This document shows positions 34,466 to 43,008 of a stretch of DNA of 64,000 bases, in pieces. Under the pieces are notes generated by a model. That model had not been told where the DNA came from and did not search any database. It was given only the letters and a program-made list of their open reading frames with translations. The DNA lies in the NCBI GenBank assembly GCA_021202985.1, contig JAJQCA010000006.1:34778-98777 (forward strand), in the 5' to 3' direction. Position 1 is the first letter of the stretch, and the number at the start of each line of letters is the position of its first letter. The position numbers and the translations under genes are program-made. Origin of the DNA: Alistipes sp. (GTDB taxonomy: Bacteria; Bacteroidota; Bacteroidia; Bacteroidales; Rikenellaceae).

Positions 34466-36003
34466 CTGTCGAATAAATTGTCGAAGGTAAAATTACGTTT
34501 TTTCCCCGGCCTTTCGTAAATCACCGCCCGGTTTTCCACGAAATCGAAAAGGGTAAGGGCCCGTATCTGGTAATGATACCACCACAACAGGTAGAGTTGG
34601 TTAATGTAATTGCGCTTTGCCACGTCTTTGGCGCTGCGCGAATCGTTAAGGCTGAGTATGTCTATCTTACCCAGGATGAAAGCTTCCACGGAAGTTTCAT
34701 AACGCCGTGCGGCAAGGCGGTCCATCTCGGCGGCAAGTTCCAGTTTCCGGGGCTGGTCGTTGAAATACTGCACCTGCATGAATATGTTCTGCCTGAAATC
34801 CATCTGCTCTTTTTCTATCCGTGCCAGTTCGGCCTCCCGGTTGGCTTGCGCCACACGCACTTTTCCTTTGCCTTTTCCCCAATCCACTATCGGAAGCCGG
34901 ATTCCGACCTGCACGCTCTGGTCGTCCCGCCATTTGCCGGTGTTGTAGGAACGGCGGAACGAACTCTCCTGGGCCGACATCCCGAAAGAGGCGAAAAGGG
35001 TTACATCCCACCTTTCGGCCCGTGCCCGGTTTATGTCCCGTGAAGATTCCAGGATACGGCGTTGGACATTGAGGGTGAACGGATTGTTTTCAAGGGCCTT
35101 TTCAAGCACCTCGTCGTACGGTAATTCAGGCAATATTCCTGCCGGATGGCCCGGAATCTCGGGAGCCAGCACCGTTTGGTCGCCATATCCGAGGTATGAA
35201 CGAAGCTGGAGCATTCTGTTATTATGCGAAGCCTCGGCAGATATCAGGTCCATTTCGGCCGAGAGCATCGAACTGTGCATTTGCATCAGGTCCACCTCCG
35301 AGAGCTGGCCGATACGGAATCGGGCCTCGGAAATCTCATAAAGTTTTACTGCATTTTCATGGTTCTGCCGGGCGATTTCGAGGTTGCTCCGCTCGGTCAG
35401 CAGGTTAAAATAGTAATTTATCACGGTCAGGGCTATCTCTTCGCTCTCGCTTGCAAGGTTCTTTTGTGCCTCGCCGTACTTGAGCGGCTCTATCCTGCGG
35501 AGCCATTTGAGACTGTTGAAACCTCCCAACTGCTGTTCGAGCGTCACGGCGAACGGCACCGACCGGTAATGGTTGGTCGACCCGCTACCCTGTTGGTGGA
35601 GCCGTTCGAGTCCGCTCTCCACTGTAATTTTACCTCCCGTGAACGGGATATTCTGCGATACCGACAGCCTCCCGGACATTACGTTGTAATTGTTACCCAC
35701 GTAGGTGTAGGAGCCGTCGTCGTTCTGGAAGCGGTTGAACGACCGGGAAAGGTCGGGAAGGGTGGATGTCAGTTCGACTACCGGGAGCAGCTCCGTGAGG
35801 TAAGTACGGTACTCCCAGTACGACGCAATATAATCGTTCTTCGCGGCCACCGCGTCCACAGAACGGAGAATGCCTGTCTGGATTGCCTCCTGAAGAGTGA
35901 CACGCAGGGTATCGGCCGCTCCGGCGTCCGGGCTGGCCGCCAAAGCCGGTAAAGCCATGAACAACGCCCGTACCGCAGACGGAAGGTTTATTCCGGATTT
36001 CAT
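34462..36003 (-). CDS. TolC-family outer-membrane efflux channel
   Basis: This is a 513-residue exported protein with a signal peptide (RALFMALPALAASPDAGA). It has the long helical hairpins of TolC-family factors: repeated coiled-coil stretches (LNLTERSN-type helix near 200, MHSSMLSAEMDLISAEASHNN, ESSRDINRARAERWDVTLFASFG, QANREAELARIEKEQMDFRQ) and short barrel strands between them. It supplies the outer-membrane exit duct for the ABC pump encoded immediately upstream and shares an ATGA overlap with the response regulator downstream. The exported compound is unknown. Confidence 0.9.
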   Translation of the reverse strand: MKSGINLPSAVRALFMALPALAASPDAGAADTLRVTLQEAIQTGILRSVDAVAAKNDYIASYWEYRTYLTELLPVVELTSTLPDLSRSFNRFQNDDGSYTYVGNNYNVMSGRLSVSQNIPFTGGKITVESGLERLHQQGSGSTNHYRSVPFAVTLEQQLGGFNSLKWLRRIEPLKYGEAQKNLASESEEIALTVINYYFNLLTERSNLEIARQNHENAVKLYEISEARFRIGQLSEVDLMQMHSSMLSAEMDLISAEASHNNRMLQLRSYLGYGDQTVLAPEIPGHPAGILPELPYDEVLEKALENNPFTLNVQRRILESSRDINRARAERWDVTLFASFGMSAQESSFRRSYNTGKWRDDQSVQVGIRLPIVDWGKGKGKVRVAQANREAELARIEKEQMDFRQNIFMQVQYFNDQPRKLELAAEMDRLAARRYETSVEAFILGKIDILSLNDSRSAKDVAKRNYINQLYLLWWYHYQIRALTLFDFVENRAVIYERPGKKRNFTFDNLFDR

Positions 36004-36018
36004 TTCTACTTTCGGTTA

Positions 36019-37308
36019 TTATTCTTCGTGAAGCACTTCGGCCGGTTGTGTCTTAGCCGCCTGCCCTGCCGGATACCATACGGCGAACAGCGATACGGCC
36101 GCGAGGAACGTGAAGGTCAGAACGTAATTTATAAGGTCCTGCTCCCGTCCCACACCCCAGGCGGTCCGGCGGAAATTGATGCCTACAATTTCTGTAATCA
36201 GCCCTTCGGCATTAAGGTTAAGGCATATAACGGTCCCTATTACCGATGCGACAAGCAATAGAATTATAGTTTCGCCCGCAAACAGGTTCTTTATATTCCT
36301 TCGGGTCGAACCCAGGGCAATCCTGAGCCCTATCTCGCTGCGGCGGGTCTGCGTACGGAACCAGAACGTACCGAGTATTCCCATGAAGATATTTATAACA
36401 AGGAAAAGGGTGAGTGCGTATATAGCCTTCATGGTCGACCTGTCGCCGCGGAGCACCCGTTCCCGGATATCTTCCATGGGTTCCACGGAGGTCAGGAAGT
36501 TGGGACCTATCTGTAACTGCTGGTACATTTCCTTGTGGAACCGCTCGGCGAACCCGTCGGCTGCGCCGGGCCGGACCCTTACCGCGATTTCCAGCTCCTT
36601 TAGGGGACGGTACGTGTTGGAAAAACTCCAGAAAAGACCTATCTGGGGCGGATGGTATTCGTTTCGGCGCAGGGGGCCGGTCACTCCGACTACGTTTACG
36701 GTCCGGTCGTCCCACGTCCTGACCATGCTCTCAATCTGGCGGGCATCGTACGGGGTCAGTTCGTCTGTCATATAGTTGGAATAGAATTCCCCCATGCGGT
36801 TGCGTGGGATAATGACCACGTTATCCCGGTCGGCGCTGTCGTTCCAGTCATACGTTCTCCCCTGCATCATCGGTATCCGGAACACGTCGAAGAAACCGCT
36901 GCTGGCGAAATAAACTATAAGATTGTGCAACATCGAGTCGGAATTGACCGTAACCCCTATACTGGAAGAGGCGGTGGAGTATGGCAGCGCGGAGAGAGAG
37001 AAGGAGACGGCCTCCACGTCCGGATGCCGTTCTACCCTGTCGAGGAAAGTGTGGAAAACCTCCGACCGGTCGAATTCCGGAGTCTCCCCGTCGTTGGCTG
37101 CGGCAAGTACCGATTCGGATTTCTGCTGCATGTTAAGTTTATAGGTGTCGGTAATATCGTACCCGATACTCGTCATGGAGGCCTTGGTAATGGTATATAT
37201 TAAATCCGTGCAGAACCACAGGACCGTGAAGACGAGTATGTATTCGGCCAGCAGCCAGGCATTGGCCCGGCGCTCGCTCCAGAGCAGTTTGAAGATATGT
37301 TTTATCAT
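36019..37308 (-). CDS. MacB/FtsX-type ABC transporter permease (second copy)
   Basis: This 429-residue permease has one N-terminal span (WLLAEYILVFTVLWFCTDLIY), a large periplasmic domain of about 240 residues, and three C-terminal spans in the FtsX domain (LTLFLVINIFMGILGTFWF, ETIILLLVASVIGTVICL, YVLTFTFLAAVSLFAVWYPA). The RRSEIGLRIALGSTRRNI segment is the cytoplasmic coupling motif of FtsX/MacB permeases. It overlaps the other permease by 4 bp, so the two probably form a heterodimer with the ATPase at 38578-39246. Confidence 0.92.
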   Translation of the reverse strand: MIKHIFKLLWSERRANAWLLAEYILVFTVLWFCTDLIYTITKASMTSIGYDITDTYKLNMQQKSESVLAAANDGETPEFDRSEVFHTFLDRVERHPDVEAVSFSLSALPYSTASSSIGVTVNSDSMLHNLIVYFASSGFFDVFRIPMMQGRTYDWNDSADRDNVVIIPRNRMGEFYSNYMTDELTPYDARQIESMVRTWDDRTVNVVGVTGPLRRNEYHPPQIGLFWSFSNTYRPLKELEIAVRVRPGAADGFAERFHKEMYQQLQIGPNFLTSVEPMEDIRERVLRGDRSTMKAIYALTLFLVINIFMGILGTFWFRTQTRRSEIGLRIALGSTRRNIKNLFAGETIILLLVASVIGTVICLNLNAEGLITEIVGINFRRTAWGVGREQDLINYVLTFTFLAAVSLFAVWYPAGQAAKTQPAEVLHEE

Positions 37309-38558
37309 TTTTTGTTATCGTTACGGTTTAGGCAGTTGACTATCGACATTGCGGAAGAACGGTAAGCCGGGATACCGGCCGACAGCAGGTTCAGGATAAG
37401 GCTGAACAGCAATACGGCAAGGAACACCGGAACCGAAAACAGGGACCGGAACGGAATTTCGCTCCCGGACGGGATATCGAGCAGCCAGGCACGCGACGTA
37501 AGTATGACCGCATACGAAAGCCCCAACCCCAGGAAGCCGCCTAACAGCGAGGTGATGAAATTCTCGAACAGGACCTGAACCATTATCACTCCCCTGCGGG
37601 CGCCGAAAGCTTTGCGTATTCCTATCTCCATGGTGCGCTTACGGCTCCTCGCAAGGCTGAACCCTGCAAGGTTAACGGCCGGTATCAACAGCAGGAAAGC
37701 TATTACCGCTCCGCGAATCGCTAATGTTCTCTTCTTCGCCCGGGCATAGCCTTCCGTATCGTTCGCCCAGACCTCGAGGGACATAAATTTCCGGGATTCC
37801 GGACCCATGAACCAGATAGTTTTGGGAGCGTTTGCAATATTGAAGTTATATTCCACCTCCCGAACCTCCCTGTCGATGGCCGGGAAATCACCCCTGTCCC
37901 GGGCGAGCAATAACAACTGCATCCCTGTTATATCCTGAGTAGTGTAAGGTAACCATATCCGGCTGTAAGCGTTGGGGAAGACAGGCGACACTACATCGAC
38001 CACCCCGGTTACCCGGTACTCCCGGAACGAGACCACGATGGTCTTTCCAATCGGGTCGGCCTCCCCGAACAGTTCGCGGGACACCCGGGAATCTATCACG
38101 GCGTCGGCCACCCCGGCATCCACTTCTTCCTCCCCATAGGGCCTCCCGGCAAGCCATTTGAACCGGAACATTTCCCAGTAATTGCCGTCGGTGAGCCGTA
38201 TCGTGTAATTCCGGGCCGAGGTCTCGCCCGGCAGGTTCACAGGCTGCTCCAAAGTCCCGACTCCCTGTATCGATATAAGTTCGGGTGTTGCCAGCCCTTT
38301 TAGTAAACGGCCGTTCTCCATCGAAATATTACCGCCGGACATTGAATTCCGGGCGGTGTCGCTAAGGTATTGGACGCGCATAGTCAATATCCTGTCCGAG
38401 TTTATTTCCGGTGCAGCCGTGGTGGTCCTTATCTCCTGGGTGACGATAAGTGTCATGACCATCATAATGGCCAGGGCGGTCCCGACTACGGATACCGTGC
38501 TTATGAAGGGGTTCTGCCGTAGCAGGGCGACCGCCTGTTTGAGATATACTTTATACAT
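37305..38558 (-). CDS. MacB/FtsX-type ABC transporter permease (first copy)
   Basis: This 417-residue permease has the same plan as its neighbour: an N-terminal span (FISTVSVVGTALAIMMVMTLIV), a periplasmic MacB-like domain, and three C-terminal spans. The coupling motif is RKRTMEIGIRKAFGARRGVI. Its stop overlaps the next permease start by 4 bp, and the ATPase gene ends 19 bp before it. It is an inner-membrane mechanotransmission-type exporter of the MacB class rather than a classical importer. The substrate is unknown. Confidence 0.92.
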   Translation of the reverse strand: MYKVYLKQAVALLRQNPFISTVSVVGTALAIMMVMTLIVTQEIRTTTAAPEINSDRILTMRVQYLSDTARNSMSGGNISMENGRLLKGLATPELISIQGVGTLEQPVNLPGETSARNYTIRLTDGNYWEMFRFKWLAGRPYGEEEVDAGVADAVIDSRVSRELFGEADPIGKTIVVSFREYRVTGVVDVVSPVFPNAYSRIWLPYTTQDITGMQLLLLARDRGDFPAIDREVREVEYNFNIANAPKTIWFMGPESRKFMSLEVWANDTEGYARAKKRTLAIRGAVIAFLLLIPAVNLAGFSLARSRKRTMEIGIRKAFGARRGVIMVQVLFENFITSLLGGFLGLGLSYAVILTSRAWLLDIPSGSEIPFRSLFSVPVFLAVLLFSLILNLLSAGIPAYRSSAMSIVNCLNRNDNKK

Positions 38559-38577
38559 CGGTGTTTGGTACTATGGG

Positions 38578-39246
38578 TTAGTTTATCCTGTGGCCGTCGA
38601 AGAAACGGATGGTGCGGGTTGTTTCGCGGGCCTTCCGTTCGTCATGGGTAACCATAACTATGGTCGTTCCCTCACTGTTGAGGTTGTGGAGGATAGACAT
38701 GATCTCGGCCCCCATGCTGCTGTCCAGGTTACCGGTGGGTTCGTCGGCCAGAAGAATTGCGGGATTTCCGACAATTGCCCTGGCGATGGCCACCCGCTGG
38801 CATTGGCCACCGGAGAGCTGCGAGGGGTAGTGTTTAGTCCTGTGCGAAAGGCCTACCTTCTCCAGCACCTCTTTTGCCTTTTCGCGGCGGGCCCGTTCAC
38901 TTACCTTGCGATATAGCAGGGGGAGTTCCACATTGTCGAGTACGTTAAGAGAGTTTATGAGGTGGAAACTCTGGAACACGAACCCGAGGGTCGAGTTACG
39001 GAATGAAGCCATTTTACGGTCGGCCATCGAAGAGGCCTCCGTACCGTTTATGATTATTTTCCCTTCGCTCGGCACATCGAGCAGGCCGACCAGATTTAGC
39101 AGGGTGCTCTTACCGCACCCGGACGGACCCATTATGGAAACGAATTCCCCCTTTTCTATCTCGAGACTTACATTGTCCAGGGCTACGGTCTCGACCTCTT
39201 TGGTCCGGTAAATTTTGGTTATTTGTTCAACGCTGATGATGGACAT
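38578..39246 (-). CDS. MacB/LolD-type ABC transporter ATP-binding protein
   Basis: This is a 222-residue ATPase with all the nucleotide-binding motifs: Walker A GPSGCGKSTLL (about 40-50), Q-loop VFQSFHLI, signature LSGGQCQRVAIARA, Walker B ILLADEPTGNLD and the switch His in VMVTHDERKA. These are the LolD/MacB subgroup sequences. It energises the two permeases that follow. A 123-bp AT-rich gap separates it from the adaptor gene upstream. Confidence 0.95.
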   Translation of the reverse strand: MSIISVEQITKIYRTKEVETVALDNVSLEIEKGEFVSIMGPSGCGKSTLLNLVGLLDVPSEGKIIINGTEASSMADRKMASFRNSTLGFVFQSFHLINSLNVLDNVELPLLYRKVSERARREKAKEVLEKVGLSHRTKHYPSQLSGGQCQRVAIARAIVGNPAILLADEPTGNLDSSMGAEIMSILHNLNSEGTTIVMVTHDERKARETTRTIRFFDGHRIN

Positions 39247-39369
39247 GGTTATCTGATTTTTTTAAAGTGTTTTTTATAGTTTAAGTGTGTGGTAGCTTTT
39301 ATCATGAGGTCCGCCCGGTAAGGCCGGCTGTCCCAATCATAAGATTGCCGTGGCGGTAACGCGGAGATG

Positions 39370-40618
39370 TTATTTTATCTTCACCGACTTCTTGCCGGCA
39401 AACCTTTCCATATCCGAAATTATTATCCTTTCGCCCTCCGAAAGGCCCGAAATTATCTCAACATGGCCCGAACCGCCGTCACCGGCGCTTACCCTGCGCT
39501 GCACGGCCATCCCTTCGTCCATCACCCACACCATGTAGTCGCCCCGGCCGTATTCATACCATTTGCCGTTGGGCACCCGCAACACGTCCTGCCTAAAGCC
39601 GAAAATAATGTCGACGTCTATCTTCATACCGCTCGCCAGACCCGGACTGCCCGGGTCGTCGGGGACGACCGTGAAATTCAGTACACCCCCGGCGGCCGCC
39701 GGATTGATGTTTTGTATCCTGCCGGGGATATCGCCTACGGGAAGGTGGATGAGCACGGGGGCGCCATAGGATAGTTTTTCACGGTGACGTTCGGCGACTT
39801 CCGCCTCTATCTTATAACTGCTCAGGTCCGAAATCACGGCGAGCCTTTCACCCTGGCCCACCTGCGAACCGACCTGGTTGTTTATGAAAGTAAGGATTGC
39901 GTTACGGGGCGACATTACCCGGGCCTGGTTCAACAGCCGGGCTTGTTCCCCGATGGTTTTTTCGAGGATACTCAACTCCAGTTCGTGCAACCGGAGTTCC
40001 GCCTCGGCACTGCTGCGTTCGTTCTCTATCTTTTGGGCGAGTTGGTCGAGGCGGTATTTGCTCTCTTTGTATACCAGTTCGGCCCGGCGGACATTATCGG
40101 CCGTCCCAGCGCCCAATTCATGGAGGTATCTCTCGCCTTCCAGATCGGCCGCATACTGGTCGAGCTGCATGGAGGCCACCTGTTGCTGCATCTCGAGTTC
40201 TGAAATGGTGTTCCGGGTACGGACCCGCAACTGTACGAGTTTGCTGGCCATCATCTCCCGCTCGTCGAGCTTTTGTCGGTATTGGGTCTCTATCTCCGAA
40301 AGTTCCAATTTCAGGATGGGTTCTCCCGCCCTCAGACTGTCTCCCGTGTTTTTGTAGACCTCCACTATCCGGCTGTTTATCGGAGCCGATACCACCTCTT
40401 CCAATAACGGCACGACCGTCCCGGCGCAACTGACCGATATCTCTATCGCCCCCCCGGTCAACGGTTCCCACAGAAAGAGAAAGGGCCGGAATACTGGGAT
40501 CGAACAGCCTTGTCACGGCGAAAACAGCCGCCCCTACCGTGACCGCTCCGATTCCAATTTTTATAAAAAGCTTTTTTCTTCTACGGGAAATTACATCCCG
40601 GGATATTTCTCTGTCCAT
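39370..40618 (-). CDS. HlyD/AcrA-type periplasmic adaptor, frameshifted near its 5' end
   Basis: The adaptor bridges the ABC permeases and TolC. The long frame from about 40461 gives lipoyl-like and barrel strands (VSAPINSRIVEVYKNTGDSL, VMSPRNAILTFINNQVGSQV) around a helical hairpin, but lacks a membrane anchor. That anchor (SRRRKKLFIKIGIGAVTVGA plus AVFAVTRLF) is in another frame from ATG 40618. The frames meet in a G7 run (C7 at 40449-40455). Removing one G gives a continuous 415-residue protein reading SVGTVDRGAIEISVSCAG, normal for the family. As written the start of this operon would be truncated, although downstream genes stay intact. It could be a sequencing error, a mutation or a slipped-strand switch. 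Confidence 0.82.
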
Positions 40619-40644
40619 TTATAAGAGATTTTGGCAATGGCGGC

Positions 40645-40661
40645 TGCATCCGGCATGCCAA
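40645..40661 (-). promoter_or_regulatory. sigma-54 promoter of the efflux/two-component operon
   Basis: The minus-strand sequence TTGGCATGCCGGATGCA matches the sigma-54 consensus TTGGCACGNNNNTTGCA except at two specified positions, with exact GG-N10-GC spacing. The GC element is 28 nt from the ATG at 40618. The operon itself encodes a sigma-54 activator. Confidence 0.75.
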
Positions 40662-40704
40662 ACACCTAAAATACTGATTTACTGCACCTATCCCTACAAA
40701 CAAC

Positions 40705-40745
40705 TGTCCGAAAACGGACACTTTTGTCCGATGGTCAGGACAAAA
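40705..40745. promoter_or_regulatory. paired palindromic enhancer sites for the sigma-54 regulator
   Basis: Two palindromes lie side by side: TGTCCG-AAAA-CGGACA at 40705-40720, and TTTTGTCC-N8-GGACAAAA at 40722-40745. They share the TGTCC half-site and stand about 60-100 bp upstream of the sigma-54 promoter, the usual place for activator binding. They lie in the 367-bp gap between the efflux operon and dnaB. Confidence 0.65.
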
Positions 40746-40953
40746 ACGAGGGGCGAAACAGGTTTCTCCACAACGACCCGCAAGCCTGTATTCTGTGTCG
40801 GTCTGTGTTTTCAGCGTAATTTAGTATCGCAAGGCACCGTGCGAAAAGATTCCCGAAAGGTCGTTAAGGCAATGCCGTTAGGGTATCATAAGGTATCCGA
40901 CCTTTATCCGACCGCACGGCAGGCCGCGGCTTGCAAAACCGGGGCCGATTGCA

Positions 40954-40961
40954 TACCTTTA
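40954..40961 (+). promoter_or_regulatory. dnaB promoter
   Basis: TACCTTTA (one mismatch to TAnnTTTG) is preceded by TTGC at 40931-40934 with a 19-bp spacer. The dnaB ATG follows 24 bp downstream. Confidence 0.5.
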
Positions 40962-40985
40962 CACTCCTTTTTCACCCTTGACAAG

Positions 40986-42563
40986 ATGGCTAAAAAATAT
41001 ACCCCTTCGGCAAATAATAAACAGGCTTACCAATCCATGACGGACGTCAGTTCTGCCGGGCAATTGCCTCCGCAGGCCGTCGAATTGGAAGAGGCGGTGC
41101 TTGGCGCCCTGATGCTCGAAAAGGAAGCCGCCATAGCCGTACAGGAGGTGCTTACCGAGGAGGCTTTTTACAAGGAAGCCCACCGGACCATCTACCGGGC
41201 AATCTCGGAACTCTCGATGGAGCTGAAGCCCATCGACCTTTATACCGTCACCGAAAAGCTGAAACAAAAGAAGGAACTCGCGGCCGTGGGCGGTGCGGGA
41301 TTCCTTGCCGACCTTACGCAGAAAGTCGGTTCGGCGGCCCATGTGGAATTCCACGCCAAGATAATAGCCCAGAAATACGTACAGCGTGAATTGATCCGCG
41401 CCTCTACAGAGATACAGAAACGGTCGTACGACGAGTCGATCGACGTCACGGACCTTATAGATTCGGCCGAGAGCGAGATTTTCAAAGTGGCCGAAGGCCA
41501 TATAAAACGCGACGTACAGAAGGCCAAAGACATCCTTCAGAAAACGATGGAGACCATCGAGGAGGCATCCAAACGGGAAGGAGGGTTCAGCGGGGTGGCC
41601 ACCGGATTCACCCATCTCGACCGGCTCACGCTCGGCTGGCAGCCTTCGGACCTTATAATCATCGCCGCCCGCCCGTCGATGGGTAAGACTGCGTTCGTGC
41701 TTTCACTGGCGCGCAACGTGGCTATCGACTACGAAAAAGGCGTTGCTTTCTTCTCGCTGGAAATGAGCGCCACGCAGCTAATGCTGCGCCTTGTCGTTGC
41801 CGAATCGGGTCTGGACTCCCGCGATGTGCGCAACGGTCAGCTTACGCAGGAGCAGTGGCAGCACCTCGAATCGAGCATTAAACCGCTGGGCATGGCGCCG
41901 CTCTTTATCGACGACACCCCGGCACTGTCAATATTCGAGTTCCGCTCGAAGGCACGGAGGCTCAAAAAACAGTACAATATCCAGCTTATAATAATCGACT
42001 ACCTCCAGCTTATGACGGGCACCACCGAGACGCGCGGCAACCGCGAACAGGAGGTGGCTTCGATATCGCGGTCGCTCAAGGCCATCGCCAAGGAGCTGAA
42101 TATCCCGATTATCGCCCTTTCGCAGTTGAACCGCTCGGTGGAGTCGCGCACGGGGAGCAAGCGGCCGCAGCTGTCGGACCTGCGCGAATCTGGCGCCATC
42201 GAGCAGGACGCCGACCTGGTAGCCTTTATCCACCGCCCGGAGTATTACGGGATGAACGTGGACGAGGCCGGACTGCCCACGGCCGGTCTGGCGGAGATAA
42301 TAGTCGCCAAGCACCGTAACGGCGCCGTGGACACGGTGAAACTCAGGTTCCGCAAGGAGCAGGCCCGCTTTATGGACTACGACGAGGACGAGCTGGGCGG
42401 ATACACATCGATGGAAAGCTCGCTGGGGAACGACGACCCGTTCGGCGGCCCATCCATAGCCCCTGCCGCTTCGGAGTTCGAAATGCCGGGTAACGGCAAT
42501 GCGGGCGGATTCGGGGGGACGTTCGGCGGCAACGGCGGTGGAATGGGAGACGCTCCGTTCTAA
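40986..42563 (+). CDS. dnaB: Replicative DNA helicase DnaB
   Basis: DnaB is the hexameric fork helicase. The 525-residue protein has the N-terminal DnaB domain (PPQAVELEEAVLGALMLEKE, a motif near the start of the family) and a RecA-like ATPase domain with Walker A ARPSMGKTA near residue 233, Walker B LIIIDYLQLM and the SQLNRSVESR sensor region. The Gly/Asn-rich tail is normal for Bacteroidota. The open frame reaches back to 40539, but ATG 40986 gives the expected start and follows a promoter-like element. No intein is present. Confidence 0.97.
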   Translation: MAKKYTPSANNKQAYQSMTDVSSAGQLPPQAVELEEAVLGALMLEKEAAIAVQEVLTEEAFYKEAHRTIYRAISELSMELKPIDLYTVTEKLKQKKELAAVGGAGFLADLTQKVGSAAHVEFHAKIIAQKYVQRELIRASTEIQKRSYDESIDVTDLIDSAESEIFKVAEGHIKRDVQKAKDILQKTMETIEEASKREGGFSGVATGFTHLDRLTLGWQPSDLIIIAARPSMGKTAFVLSLARNVAIDYEKGVAFFSLEMSATQLMLRLVVAESGLDSRDVRNGQLTQEQWQHLESSIKPLGMAPLFIDDTPALSIFEFRSKARRLKKQYNIQLIIIDYLQLMTGTTETRGNREQEVASISRSLKAIAKELNIPIIALSQLNRSVESRTGSKRPQLSDLRESGAIEQDADLVAFIHRPEYYGMNVDEAGLPTAGLAEIIVAKHRNGAVDTVKLRFRKEQARFMDYDEDELGGYTSMESSLGNDDPFGGPSIAPAASEFEMPGNGNAGGFGGTFGGNGGGMGDAPF

Positions 42564-43008
42564 AACGGTAAGCGTCGGGCGGACGGTCCCGCGTCGTCAG
42601 GTACGGCATCGAATATAGGCGATAAAGTAAACCGATGTGAACGAATTCCCGCGGGGTGCCACCCGGCCCCGGCGGCCCGCTCACCTGTCACGGTAAGGCG
42701 TGATAAAGCGGATGGTTAAAAGTATCAGCACCCATTATTTACGGGGGCCGGCCCCGGAAAGGCTACCCCGGGGAGGTTGGATTGAAACATTTCGTATTTG
42801 CATTGTAAAATATGCAGATTCCTGGACAACCGCCCGGAATGATATTACAGAACGGAATCGCTATATTGTCATCCGAACGAGCGGGAACAGGCGAAGGAAG
42901 TTTACAAACAGCAAATTCTTCACCAGCGCCCTTAAAAGACTACTATAAAATTTAATATAACCCGCCGGACCGTCAGGCGGGCAAACTAACCCAAATCCGG
43001 ACTCCGGA
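42564..43008. other. 445-bp intergenic region between dnaB and yifB
   Basis: No convincing gene is seen; the 82-codon plus-strand frame at 42700-42948 looks random. A small GC hairpin (CCCGCC/GGCGGG) lies at 42961-42981, followed on the minus strand by a T-rich tract. Confidence 0.4.

Noticed and set aside
42700..42948. 82-codon plus-strand frame between dnaB and yifB
   Set aside because: It has random composition, no conserved pattern and no supporting promoter.
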